From Pseudonocardia halophobica (GTDB lineage: Bacteria; Actinomycetota; Actinomycetes; Mycobacteriales; Pseudonocardiaceae): a stretch of DNA of 64,000 nt. Under the pieces are notes generated by a model. That model was not told the DNA's origin. It made no database searches and saw nothing but the letters and a program-made list of their open reading frames with translations. Location: NCBI RefSeq assembly GCF_027922425.1, contig NZ_BSFQ01000004.1, forward strand, positions 132,464 through 196,463, given 5' to 3'. Made by a program: the position numbers and the translations under genes. This document shows positions 51,095 through 58,372 of this stretch, piece after piece (positions within the stretch are counted from its first letter, which is position 1; every line of letters starts with the position of its first letter).

Positions 51095-51853
51095 GTGACC
51101 CTCCCGCAGACCCGCGCCTTCCAGAAGGTCGTGGACTACGTCGAACAGGCGATCGCGGGCGGCGAGCTCGCGCCCGGCGACCGGCTGCCCAGCGAGCGGG
51201 AGCTGGTGGAGCGCTTCGGGATCGCGCGGTCCTCGGTGCGCGAGGCGCTGCGTGTGCTGGAGAGCATGGAGCTGGTGCGCTCGCAGCCGCGGGACCCGCG
51301 CGGACCGCTGGTGCTGCCCGCGTCCACCGGCCCGATCCGCCGGACGCTGCAGATGCTCACCGCCACGAACGCGGTGAGCCTGCCCGAGCTCGTCCAGTTC
51401 CGGATGGTGGCCGACGCCGCGGCCAACCTGATGGCCGCCACCCGCCGCACGGACGCGCAGCTGCTCGGGCTGGAGCGGAACATGGCCCGGATGCGGGAGT
51501 CGATTCCGTTGGGCTACAGCGCCTTCAGCCGGCTCGACCTCGAGTTCCACGAGCTCATCGCGGTGGCGGGCGGGAACACGCTGGTACAGCTGTACGGGGA
51601 CGTCACGCGCGAGTCGGTGCTCACGCTGATCCAGCAGACGATCCTCGACGCCGGCGACCGGGAGGCGCTGATGCGCCGCTCGGTCCGGCACCACGCCGCG
51701 GTCTACCAGGCGATCGCGGACCGCGACGGCCGCCTGGCGAGCCGCCTGGCCCGCGAGACGATGTACGCCTACTACGCGGACCACGTGGACGAGGCCGACC
51801 GGGCGATCATGGCCGACCTCGTCCGGGAGTGCGGCGGCACCGTGCCGTCCTGA
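51095..51853 (+). CDS. FadR-subfamily GntR regulator
   Basis: A 252-residue GntR regulator with FCD domain. The winged helix is KVVDYVEQAIAGGELAPGDR, LPSERELVERFGIARSSVRE and ALRVLESMELVRSQPRDPRG; the ligand domain has LVQFRMVADAAANLMAATRR, LDLEFHELIAVAGGNTLVQL and RHHAAVYQAIADRDGRLASR. It is the second GntR protein in this locus; the first is divergent at 47985. It is third in the aldehyde dehydrogenase operon and starts 13 bases after the SDR stop. It is followed directly by a palindromic repeat. Confidence 0.88.
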   Translation: MTLPQTRAFQKVVDYVEQAIAGGELAPGDRLPSERELVERFGIARSSVREALRVLESMELVRSQPRDPRGPLVLPASTGPIRRTLQMLTATNAVSLPELVQFRMVADAAANLMAATRRTDAQLLGLERNMARMRESIPLGYSAFSRLDLEFHELIAVAGGNTLVQLYGDVTRESVLTLIQQTILDAGDREALMRRSVRHHAAVYQAIADRDGRLASRLARETMYAYYADHVDEADRAIMADLVRECGGTVPS

Positions 51854-51859
51854 GCCGTC

Positions 51860-51899
51860 GTGAGTGGCGATAGTCGCCATAGCAGCTATCGCCACTCAC
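51860..51899. repeat. 40-bp palindromic repeat, copy 2
   Basis: The left arm GTGAGTGGCGATAGTCGC is identical to copy 1; the right arm differs by a two-base exchange near the loop. It lies between convergent genes, and its end supplies the TGA stop codon of the leftward LLM gene. Confidence 0.9.
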
Positions 51900-52744
51900 A
51901 GGGTGGCGACGGCGGGGCGCTTCAGCCCGAGGTGGTCGCGCAGGGTCGTGCCGGTGTACTCGCGGCGGAACAGGCCGCGGGCCTGCAGTTCCGGGACCAC
52001 GAGGCGGGTGAAGTCGTCCACCGAGCCGGGGGCGAAGGCGGGCATGATCACGAACCCGTCCGCGCCGCCCGCCGAGTACCAGCGCTCCATCTCGTCCGCG
52101 ACGGTCTTCGGGGAACCGACCAGCATCGGGAAGGACAGGCTCGCCGCGTACTCCACGGCCAGCTCGCCCAGGGTGATCCCGCGCTCGATGGCGTGCCCGA
52201 TGACGTAGTCGAAGCGGCCCTTCGAGCCACGGAGCTCGGAGCGGACGTCGGGTACCGGAGCGTCGACCGGGTGTTTCGCCAGGTCGTAGTTCATCGAGGC
52301 CGACATGAACGTCAGCCCGGCGACCGGGTGCACCAGCGAGCGCAGTTCCTCCTCCAGCGCACGGGCCTCGGAGTCGGTGTCGGCGACGATCGGCATGATC
52401 CCCGGCAGGAACATCCGGGCCACGTGGAACGGCTCGGAGTAGGTCGTCGACGCCGTCGCGGCCAGCCCGATGCGGGAGGTCGCCCCGGCGAGGGCGGTGA
52501 GCAGCACGACCGGGTCCCGGTGCACGTTCACCCGGGTGCGGAGGACCTCGTCCGGGGTCCCGCCGTAGACGTCGTCCACGGCGAGCTTGTCCGCGAGGAA
52601 CGCCAGGTCGAAGCAGGCCTCCTCCGCGCTCCGCGCCAGCCGCCGGAACAGTTCGACGTTGGCGCCGGTGTCCATTCCCGAGCGGGGGTGCCGCCAGCCT
52701 CCGGCGTGCACCCCCGACTCGGACAGGTAGAGCGCGAGGTGCAT
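51896..52744 (-). CDS. NtaA/SnaA-type FMN monooxygenase, shortened by an internal deletion
   Basis: A 282-residue LLM-fold protein of the nitrilotriacetate monooxygenase component A family, whose members usually have about 430-450 residues. The N-terminal 110 residues are normal (MHLALYLSESGVHAGGWRHP; RIGLAATASTTYSEPFHVAR) and so is the C-terminal part (FLPGIMPIVADTDSEARALE; GFVIMPAFAPGSVDDFTRLV). About 160 residues that normally lie between them, including LDHLSGGRAGWNVVTS, are missing without a frame change. The protein therefore lacks much of the flavin and substrate site and is probably inactive. It ends the sulfonate-type operon, starts one base into the binding-protein stop, and ends within a palindromic repeat. 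Confidence 0.85.
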   Translation of the reverse strand: MHLALYLSESGVHAGGWRHPRSGMDTGANVELFRRLARSAEEACFDLAFLADKLAVDDVYGGTPDEVLRTRVNVHRDPVVLLTALAGATSRIGLAATASTTYSEPFHVARMFLPGIMPIVADTDSEARALEEELRSLVHPVAGLTFMSASMNYDLAKHPVDAPVPDVRSELRGSKGRFDYVIGHAIERGITLGELAVEYAASLSFPMLVGSPKTVADEMERWYSAGGADGFVIMPAFAPGSVDDFTRLVVPELQARGLFRREYTGTTLRDHLGLKRPAVATL

Positions 52745-53727
52745 CAGGAGGTCGCGCCCACCGCGGACAGGTCCTGGACGGCCTCGGACACCTCGACCTT
52801 CTTGCGCAGCACGCCGAACGCCTCGTAGTTGTCCGCGACCGTCTGGATCTCGCCGACCAGCGCCTGGTCGAGCGGGACCAGGGAGCGGTTGGCGCGCTGC
52901 GACATCAGGTCCGCGACGGCGGCGGGCCGCTGGGTCAGCTTCGTGTAGATCGCGGCGTTCTCGGCCGGGTGGTCGGCGGCCCACTGCACGGCCTGGCCGT
53001 AGCGGGAGATGAAGTCCTGCATGGCCTGCTTCTTGCCGGCGTCCTCGATCGCGTCGGTGTTGGCGTCGAGGAAGGTCAGGCCGGGGGCGAGCCCGTCCGG
53101 CCCGCGCAGCACGCGCGCGCCCTGCTCCTGCTCGGCGACCGCGGTGTACGGGTCCCAGGTCGACCAGGCGTCGATCGCGCCCGACGACATCGCCGCGGCG
53201 GCGTCGACCGGCTGCAGGAACGAGATGGTGACGTCGGAGTCCGTCAGCCCGGCCTCCTTCAGCGCCTGCAGCAGCAGGTAGTGGCCGACCGAGCCCTGCG
53301 TGGTCGGGGACACCGTCTTGCCCTTGAGGTCCGCCACGCTCTGGATCGGCGAGTCCTTCGGCACGATGACGGACAGGCCGTACTGCTGCGGGACCCTGGT
53401 CGCCGCGACGATCTTGATGTCGTCCGTGGACGAGAGCGCGGTCAGGGTCGGTGCGTCGCCGGCCACGCCGATGTCGACGGCCTTGCCGCGCAGCGCCTCC
53501 AGGACCGGGGCGGCCGCGGGGAACTGGGCCCACTCGACCTTGTAGGGCGCGCCCTGCAGCGCGCCGGAGGCCTCGACCAGCGCCTGCTGGATCCCGGCCT
53601 GGTCACCGACCTTGAGGGTGACGGTGGACAGGTCCACCGGCCCGTCGCCCGCGGCGGAGCCGCCGGAGCCACAGGCCGCCAGCGCCAGGGTGGCGGTGGC
53701 CAGTACAGCGGTGAGCAGACGCTTCAC
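52744..53727 (-). CDS. ABC transporter substrate-binding lipoprotein (sulfonate/nitrate/taurine type)
   Basis: A 327-residue SsuA/NrtA-type periplasmic-binding-fold protein. The N-terminus is a lipoprotein signal, MKRLLTAVLATATLALAACG, with the lipobox Cys at about residue 19. The mature part has TVTLKVGDQAGIQQALVEAS, ALRGKAVDIGVAGDAPTLTA, LKGKTVSPTTQGSVGHYLLL and SSGAIDAWSTWDPYTAVAEQ, all typical of sulfonate-binding proteins. It captures an aliphatic sulfonate or sulfate ester outside the cell and delivers it to the permease encoded upstream. Its start overlaps the cupin stop by four bases. The encoded ligand cannot be decided from sequence alone. Confidence 0.88.
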   Translation of the reverse strand: MKRLLTAVLATATLALAACGSGGSAAGDGPVDLSTVTLKVGDQAGIQQALVEASGALQGAPYKVEWAQFPAAAPVLEALRGKAVDIGVAGDAPTLTALSSTDDIKIVAATRVPQQYGLSVIVPKDSPIQSVADLKGKTVSPTTQGSVGHYLLLQALKEAGLTDSDVTISFLQPVDAAAAMSSGAIDAWSTWDPYTAVAEQEQGARVLRGPDGLAPGLTFLDANTDAIEDAGKKQAMQDFISRYGQAVQWAADHPAENAAIYTKLTQRPAAVADLMSQRANRSLVPLDQALVGEIQTVADNYEAFGVLRKKVEVSEAVQDLSAVGATS

Positions 53728-54203
53728 GAAGGGTTCTCTTTCAGGGGGTAGAGGGCGGGGAGGTTCACGACGATCCCCTCCTGGGTGCTGCGGGAGATGA
53801 CGACCACGGCCGGGTTCTCCGGGTCCGGGTTCTCCTCGCGGTGGGGGACGAACGGCGGCACGAAGATGTAGTCGCCGGGCTCGGTCTGCAGGGCGACCTC
53901 GCCGGTGCCGTCGTGGAAGACGAACCGCGGGTTCCCGCTGACGATGTAGATCGACGTCTCGGCCTCGCCGTGGTGGTGGTCGCCGGAGTTGGTGGCCGGC
54001 GCGACGTGCGTCTCGCCGGTCCAGAGCTTCTCCGAGCCCACGGTCTTGCCGCTGACCGCCTCGCGGCGGGTCATGCCCGAGGTCTGCATCGTGTCGCCGG
54101 TCAGGTCGGCGTTCTTGATCAGGTGCACCCGGGCGCGGTCGGGCAGCTGGGCCTGGGCCGCGGTGAAGTCGGGGTGGAACGCGGTGTTGTCGAGCTCAGC
54201 CAT
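53724..54203 (-). CDS. Cupin-domain protein in the sulfonate operon
   Basis: A 159-residue single cupin. The metal-binding motif is SGDHHHGEAETSIYIVSGNP followed by EPGDYIFVPPFVPHREENPD, giving three His and one Glu. The N-terminal VHLIKNADLTGDTMQTSGMT precedes the barrel. Small cupins of this kind may be dioxygenases, isomerases or sensors; within this operon a thiol dioxygenase-like or sulfonate-processing role is possible but not shown. Its start overlaps the end of the hydrolase-Rrf2 gene by eight bases and its end overlaps the binding-protein start by four, so all are translationally coupled. Confidence 0.83.
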   Translation of the reverse strand: MAELDNTAFHPDFTAAQAQLPDRARVHLIKNADLTGDTMQTSGMTRREAVSGKTVGSEKLWTGETHVAPATNSGDHHHGEAETSIYIVSGNPRFVFHDGTGEVALQTEPGDYIFVPPFVPHREENPDPENPAVVVISRSTQEGIVVNLPALYPLKENPS

Positions 54204-55266
54204 GGTTGCTCCCGGTGGTCAGTTCGAGGACGGAACGCTCCTCGAGATACTCGCGCACGGTGCGCTCGAGGTCGCCCCACGGTGCGCCGGCCGGAACGGT
54301 GGCGATGGCGCCCTCGGTGGCCCGGACCACGTCCGCGAGGGTGACCTCCGCGGCGTCCCGCGCCAGCTGGTAGCCGCCCTCGCACCCACGCCGGCTGGTC
54401 ACCAGGCCCGCCCTGCGGAGCTGGATCATGATGTTCACCAGCGAGTTCAGCGGGATCTCGCGGGTGCGCGCGATGTGCTCGCAGCGGACCGGGCCGGCGT
54501 CGTCCACGATCAGCTCGGCGATGGCGCGCAGGGCGTAGTCCAGCCGCGCCGAGACGTGCAGCGGCGCGGCCCTGCGGGACCGGGTCACCTCGGGCCCGGC
54601 GGTCTCGACGAACCCGGCACCCTTCGCGACCCCCTCCAGGAAGGTGATCACGCGGGCGGCGACGATCCGGTGGAACTGGTCGTTGAGCACGTCGTGCACC
54701 CCGTCCCGAACGACCGCGACGTCCGGCGTCAGCGCGCGCACGGCCTCGACCGGGGCGACCGGGTCGGCCTCGCCGTGCAGCACCAGGGTCGGCAGGTCCG
54801 GCAGCGTCTCCGGGTGCTCCGGGAGATCACCGGTCAGCTCGCCCCAGTGGAAGTCCGGGTCGGCGTCGAGGACCTGCCGGTGGACCGGGCAGGCGGTGCG
54901 GGCGGCGATCTCGGCCTCCTGGTCCGCGGGGACGTCCCCGTCGCCCAGCGGGAGGGCCGCGAGGACGAGGGCGTCCGGCGCGTGCCCGGTGTCCGATCCC
55001 CGGGCCGCGATGCTCCAGGCGCGCAGGGCGCCGGAGTCGGAGCCGAGCAGGACCCGGGCCCCCTCGCCCTCGGCGAGCGCGGCGGTGACCTCGGCGTCCG
55101 TCGCGTCCGCGTGCGGGACGACGACGGTGTACCCGTCGAAGGCCAGGCGCTTGCCGAGGCGCGCGTAGACGCCGGGGTTCTCGCCGCGGCCGACGAGGAC
55201 CACGACGGTCCCGCGGGCCGCGGCGGCGGGGGTGAAGACGGTGGGGGCAGGAGCGGCGGTGGTCAC
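54196..55266 (-). CDS. Alpha/beta hydrolase fused to an Rrf2-family DNA-binding domain
   Basis: A 356-residue two-domain protein. Residues 1-215 are an alpha/beta hydrolase: VVVLVGRGENPGVYARLGKR, nucleophile in LLGSDSGALRAW, Asp in LVLHGEADPVAPVEAV and His in VRDGVHDVLNDQ. Residues about 238-345 are an Rrf2 winged helix: SARLDYALRAIAELIVDDAG, EIPLNSLVNIMIQLRRAGLV, SRRGCEGGYQLARDAAEVTL and ADVVRATEGA. The cysteines that bind Fe-S clusters in IscR are absent, so it resembles the CymR-type sulfur regulators. The frame is continuous across the junction. It may sense a substrate or product and bind the palindrome at 58186-58204. The GTG overlaps the SsuD-like stop by four bases. Confidence 0.85.
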   Translation of the reverse strand: MTTAAPAPTVFTPAAAARGTVVVLVGRGENPGVYARLGKRLAFDGYTVVVPHADATDAEVTAALAEGEGARVLLGSDSGALRAWSIAARGSDTGHAPDALVLAALPLGDGDVPADQEAEIAARTACPVHRQVLDADPDFHWGELTGDLPEHPETLPDLPTLVLHGEADPVAPVEAVRALTPDVAVVRDGVHDVLNDQFHRIVAARVITFLEGVAKGAGFVETAGPEVTRSRRAAPLHVSARLDYALRAIAELIVDDAGPVRCEHIARTREIPLNSLVNIMIQLRRAGLVTSRRGCEGGYQLARDAAEVTLADVVRATEGAIATVPAGAPWGDLERTVREYLEERSVLELTTGSNHG

Positions 55267-56369
55267 GCGGGCACCTTCTGCGAACGGCGGGCCACCTCGG
55301 CCCGGACCAGGGGGAGCAGGTCGCGGCCGTAGGCGGCCGCGTCGGAGACGGGGTCGTAGCCGCGGATCAGCAGCGTGGTCACGCCGATGTCGACGTAGTC
55401 GAGCAGCGCCTGCGCCACGGTCTCGGGGGTGCCGACGAGCGCGGTCGAGTTGCCCGCCGCGCCGGACGCCGCCGCGGTGGCGGTCCACAGGCAGCGGTCG
55501 TGGAGCTCGCCCTTCTCGGCGGCGGCGAGCAGCCGCTGCGAGCCCACGTTCGTCGGGCCACCGCGTTCCCGCATCCGGGTGCCGGTGAACGAGCCGTGCC
55601 CGCCCTTCGCGGCCACGATCTGGTCGCGGATGGCGTGGGCGCGCTCCCAGGCCTGCTCCTCGGTGGCGCCGAGGATCGGGCGGAAGGAGACGCTGATCCG
55701 GGGGAGCTCGGTGCGGCCGGCCGCGCGGGCGGCGGCGTGCACTCGTCCGATCTGCTCGGCGGTCTCGGCGAGTGGCTCGCCCCAGAGCGCGAAGACGTCC
55801 GCGTGCTTGCCGCCGACCCGGTAGGCGGCCTCCGACGAGCCGCCGAAGAAGATCGGGATCCGGCTGCTCAGCGGGCGGATCTCCTGCTGCACACCGGCCA
55901 CCCGGTAGTGCTCGTCGGAGAAGTCGAACGCCTCGGGCTCGTACCAGGCGCGACGCACCACGTCGAGGTAGGAGTCCGTGCGGGCGTAGCGCTGCTCCTT
56001 GTCGAGCCAGTCGCCGTCCCGGCGCTGGTCGACGTCGCTGTCGCCGGAGATCACGTGCATCGCGACCCGGCCGCCGCCGGAGAAGTGGTCCAGCGTGGCG
56101 TACTGCCGGGCGGCGAGCGTGGGAGCGGTGAAGCCCGGGCGGTGCGCGACCAGGAAGCCCAGCCGCTCGGAGTGCGCGGCGCCGTACGCGGCGACCTGCA
56201 GCCCGTCCGGGGTGGACGACGAGTGGCCGACCAGCACCTTGTCGAAGCCGCCCTCCTCGTGGGCGGACACGAAGCGGCGCACCGTGTCCCGGTCCACGAC
56301 CGGACCGGCGGCGGGGTGGATCTCCGAGACCTCCTGGGTCCCGATCATGCCGATGAACTCGACCGTCAT
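55263..56369 (-). CDS. SsuD-like FMNH2-dependent alkanesulfonate monooxygenase
   Basis: A 368-residue LLM enzyme of the alkanesulfonate monooxygenase group. Key blocks: FDKVLVGHSSSTPDGLQVAA, LGFLVAHRPGFTAPTLAARQ, DHFSGGGRVAMHVISGDSDV (SsuD has a similar H-x-I/V-x-G), the Arg-rich WLDKEQRYARTDSYLDVVRR and IFFGGSSEAAYRVGGKHADV. It releases sulfite from a sulfonate using reduced FMN and oxygen. No flavin reductase gene lies in this operon, so FMNH2 must come from elsewhere. It lies 27 bases after the ATPase gene and before the hydrolase-Rrf2 gene. Confidence 0.88.
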   Translation of the reverse strand: MTVEFIGMIGTQEVSEIHPAAGPVVDRDTVRRFVSAHEEGGFDKVLVGHSSSTPDGLQVAAYGAAHSERLGFLVAHRPGFTAPTLAARQYATLDHFSGGGRVAMHVISGDSDVDQRRDGDWLDKEQRYARTDSYLDVVRRAWYEPEAFDFSDEHYRVAGVQQEIRPLSSRIPIFFGGSSEAAYRVGGKHADVFALWGEPLAETAEQIGRVHAAARAAGRTELPRISVSFRPILGATEEQAWERAHAIRDQIVAAKGGHGSFTGTRMRERGGPTNVGSQRLLAAAEKGELHDRCLWTATAAASGAAGNSTALVGTPETVAQALLDYVDIGVTTLLIRGYDPVSDAAAYGRDLLPLVRAEVARRSQKVPA

Positions 56370-56396
56370 GGTCGTCCTCCTGAAGTACGGATCGAG

Positions 56397-57104
56397 TCAG
56401 TGCACGCCGAGGCGCGCGAGCAGTTCGCCGCGCAGGCGCTGGAACTCGGGATCGGTGACGTCGCGGGGCCGGTCGATCTCGACGGGGGCGTCGTAGCCGA
56501 TCTTCCCGTCCTGCATGACCAGCACGCGGTCGGCCAGCGCGAGGGCCTCCTCGACGTCGTGCGTGACGAGCAGGACCGCGCAGCCGTGCCGCTGCCACAC
56601 CTCGTCCACCAGCCCGCGGGCGGTGATCCGGGTGAGCGCGTCGAGCGCGGAGAAGGGCTCGTCGAGCAGCAGCAGGTCCGGCTCGCGGACCAGGGCGCGG
56701 GCCAGCGCGGCGCGCTGCGCCTCGCCGCCGGAGAGGACCTTCGGCCACACGTCGACCCGGTGGGCGAGGCCCACCTCGGTCAGCGCGGCGACGGCGCGCT
56801 CCTTGTCGGGCTTGCCGGGCAGGCCGAGGACGACGTTGCGCCACACCTTCTTCCACGGCATCAGCCGCGGGGCCTGGAAGCCGACGGCCCGCTTGCGGGG
56901 CACCGTGACCTCGCCGGAGACGTCCCGGTCCAGGTCCGCGAGGATCCGCAGCAGGGTGGACTTGCCGCAGCCCGAGGCGCCGAGCAGCGCCACGAACTGC
57001 CCGGGCGCGATGTCCAGGTCGAGGTTCTCGATCACCGCGCGCTCCCCGAACCGCCGGGTCAGCCCGCGGACCGAGACCGCGGTGTTCCCCGCTCGTGTCG
57101 TCAC
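56397..57104 (-). CDS. ABC transporter ATP-binding protein (SsuB-like)
   Basis: A 235-residue ABC ATPase. Walker A is LLGASGCGKSTLLRILADLD, the Q-loop region VGFQAPRLMPWKKVWRNVVL, the signature LSGGEAQRAALARALVREPD, Walker B LLLLDEPFSALDALTRI and the switch His in VLLVTHDVEEALALADRVLV. The order and the F-Q-x-P-R-L-M-P-W form match sulfonate/nitrate importers. GTG 57104 overlaps the permease stop by four bases; a longer start at 57131 is possible. It energises uptake with the permease and the lipoprotein encoded in the same operon. Confidence 0.9.
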   Translation of the reverse strand: MTTRAGNTAVSVRGLTRRFGERAVIENLDLDIAPGQFVALLGASGCGKSTLLRILADLDRDVSGEVTVPRKRAVGFQAPRLMPWKKVWRNVVLGLPGKPDKERAVAALTEVGLAHRVDVWPKVLSGGEAQRAALARALVREPDLLLLDEPFSALDALTRITARGLVDEVWQRHGCAVLLVTHDVEEALALADRVLVMQDGKIGYDAPVEIDRPRDVTDPEFQRLRGELLARLGVH

Positions 57105-57967
57105 CGTCCGCTGAACGCCGGTCGCCACGACAGCAGCCCCCTCTCGAGACCACGCACGATCATGTCCGCGACCAGGCCGAGGATCGCGTAGAGCACGAGG
57201 CAGACGATGATCACGTCCGTCGCGAAGAACTCGCGGGCCTTGTTCATCTCGTAGCCGATGCCGGACGTCGCGTTGATCGTCTCGCCGAAGACCAGCGCCA
57301 GCCAGGCGGTGCCCAGCGCGTAGCGCAGGCCGATCAGGAACTGCGGCATCGCCGACGGCAGGATCACGTGCCGGACCTGGCCGAACCAGCCGAGGCCGAG
57401 CGTCCGGGCGGCCTCGATCAGCGAGGAGTCGACGTTGCGGATGCCGCCGTACAGGTTCATGTACAGCGGGAAGGTCACCGCGAGCCCGACCAGGATGATC
57501 TTGGGCTCCTCGTTGATCCCGAACCAGATGATGAGCAGCGGGATGAGTCCGATCACCGGCACCGTGCGGAGCATCTGCATGGGCGCGTCGATGATGTCCT
57601 CGCCCCGGCGGAACAGCCCGGCGAGCGTGGCCAGCACGACGGCGGCGACGAGGCCGACACCGAGGCCGGCGAGCACCCGGACCACCGAGGTGATCACGGC
57701 GCTCTGCAGCGAGCCGTCCTCCCACATGCCCGCGGCGGTCTGCACGACGGTCAGCGGCGAGGCGAGGGTGTCGTCCTCGAGGATCCCGACGCTCGACAGC
57801 ACCTGCCAGAGCACCACGAGGACGAGGGGCGAGACGGTCTTGAGGACCCAGCGCGGGACGCGGCCGGGCCTGCGGTCGGCCTCGGAGACGAGGGTGACGG
57901 TGTCCACCGGGGTCCGCTCGGCGGACGGCGGCGGTTGCACGCGCGTCCGTTCCGGGGTCGTGGTCAT
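57101..57967 (-). CDS. ABC transporter permease (SsuC-like)
   Basis: A 288-residue permease with six membrane spans, starting with WVLKTVSPLVLVVLWQVLSS. The loop that contacts the ATPase is DSSLIEAARTLGLGWFGQVR (EAA motif), followed by HVILPSAMPQFLIGLRYALG. IPLLIIWFGINEEPKIILVG and WLALVFGETINATSGIGYEM are typical of the taurine/sulfonate subfamily. It is the first full gene after the leader peptide; between them, 109 bases contain an attenuator-like stem. Expression is probably raised when cysteine or sulfate is scarce. Confidence 0.9.
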   Translation of the reverse strand: MTTTPERTRVQPPPSAERTPVDTVTLVSEADRRPGRVPRWVLKTVSPLVLVVLWQVLSSVGILEDDTLASPLTVVQTAAGMWEDGSLQSAVITSVVRVLAGLGVGLVAAVVLATLAGLFRRGEDIIDAPMQMLRTVPVIGLIPLLIIWFGINEEPKIILVGLAVTFPLYMNLYGGIRNVDSSLIEAARTLGLGWFGQVRHVILPSAMPQFLIGLRYALGTAWLALVFGETINATSGIGYEMNKAREFFATDVIIVCLVLYAILGLVADMIVRGLERGLLSWRPAFSGR

Positions 57968-57989
57968 GGGTGTCCCTACGGGGGCGAAC

Positions 57990-58022
57990 GGGCACCCGGG
58001 AGCCAGAACACGCCGGGCGCCC
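57990..58022 (-). promoter_or_regulatory. Attenuator-like stem between leader peptide and permease
   Basis: In the transcript GGGCGCCCGG pairs with CCGGGTGCCC (one G-U pair, 13-base loop). It lies between the leader stop and the permease start and could act as terminator or hide the ribosome site depending on leader translation. Confidence 0.5.
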
Positions 58023-58076
58023 TGGATGGATCGCCGCCCGGCGGTGTCGGTGGGGCGGCGCGGTCCGACGAGGGCG

Positions 58077-58154
58077 TCAGCGCGGACAGAGGGCCGACGC
58101 CACCCGCTGGAGGTCGATGTGACCCCGCGTGGTGAGGAACGTCGTGCCGGTCAT
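58077..58154 (-). CDS. Cysteine-type leader peptide of the sulfonate operon, 25 residues
   Basis: The ATG at 58154 opens a 25-codon frame that begins MTGTTFLTTRG and ends HIDLQRVASALCPR. The ending is the classical actinobacterial leader-peptide pattern (V/I-D-L-x-R-V-A-S-A-x-C) found in front of sulfur-uptake and cysteine genes, where ribosome stalling at the late Cys codon is thought to report cysteine supply. It precedes the ABC transporter/SsuD-like operon by 109 bases, with a stem in between. It has no strong ribosome site. It is shorter than usual gene-calling limits. Confidence 0.85.
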   Translation of the reverse strand: MTGTTFLTTRGHIDLQRVASALCPR

Positions 58155-58185
58155 GACTTCGACGGTAACCCGGTCGGGGCCGATA

Positions 58186-58204
58186 CCCAACCTGAGAGGT
58201 TGGG
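58186..58204. promoter_or_regulatory. Palindrome upstream of the sulfonate operon leader
   Basis: CCCAACCTGAGAGGTTGGG has perfect 8-bp arms around a 3-bp centre, 32 bases before the leader ATG. It is an operator candidate, possibly for the Rrf2 domain encoded in the operon. Confidence 0.6.
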
Positions 58205-58329
58205 ATTGCGAAGCCGGTCACAACAGACGTTCTGCCTGGTGGGACGGCGTCCGATCGGTCCGGACATTACGCGGCCGCGCGGCCTCCCCGAGGGCCGGGC
58301 CCAGGAGCGCTCCGCGGTGCAGGGGCTGC

Positions 58330-58364
58330 GGGTGACCGCGCGGAGTGGTCCCGCACGGTCACCC
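58330..58364 (-). terminator. Hairpin after the 59-residue gene
   Basis: GGGTGACCG and CGGTCACCC are perfect 9-bp arms just after the stop at 58373, with a 17-base loop. Confidence 0.55.
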
Positions 58365-58372
58365 GGACGGGG

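Noticed and set aside
16399..51899. The palindromic repeats as ends of an insertion sequence or composite element
   Set aside because: The copies are far apart, no transposase lies between them and no target duplications are visible; a dispersed short repeat fits better.
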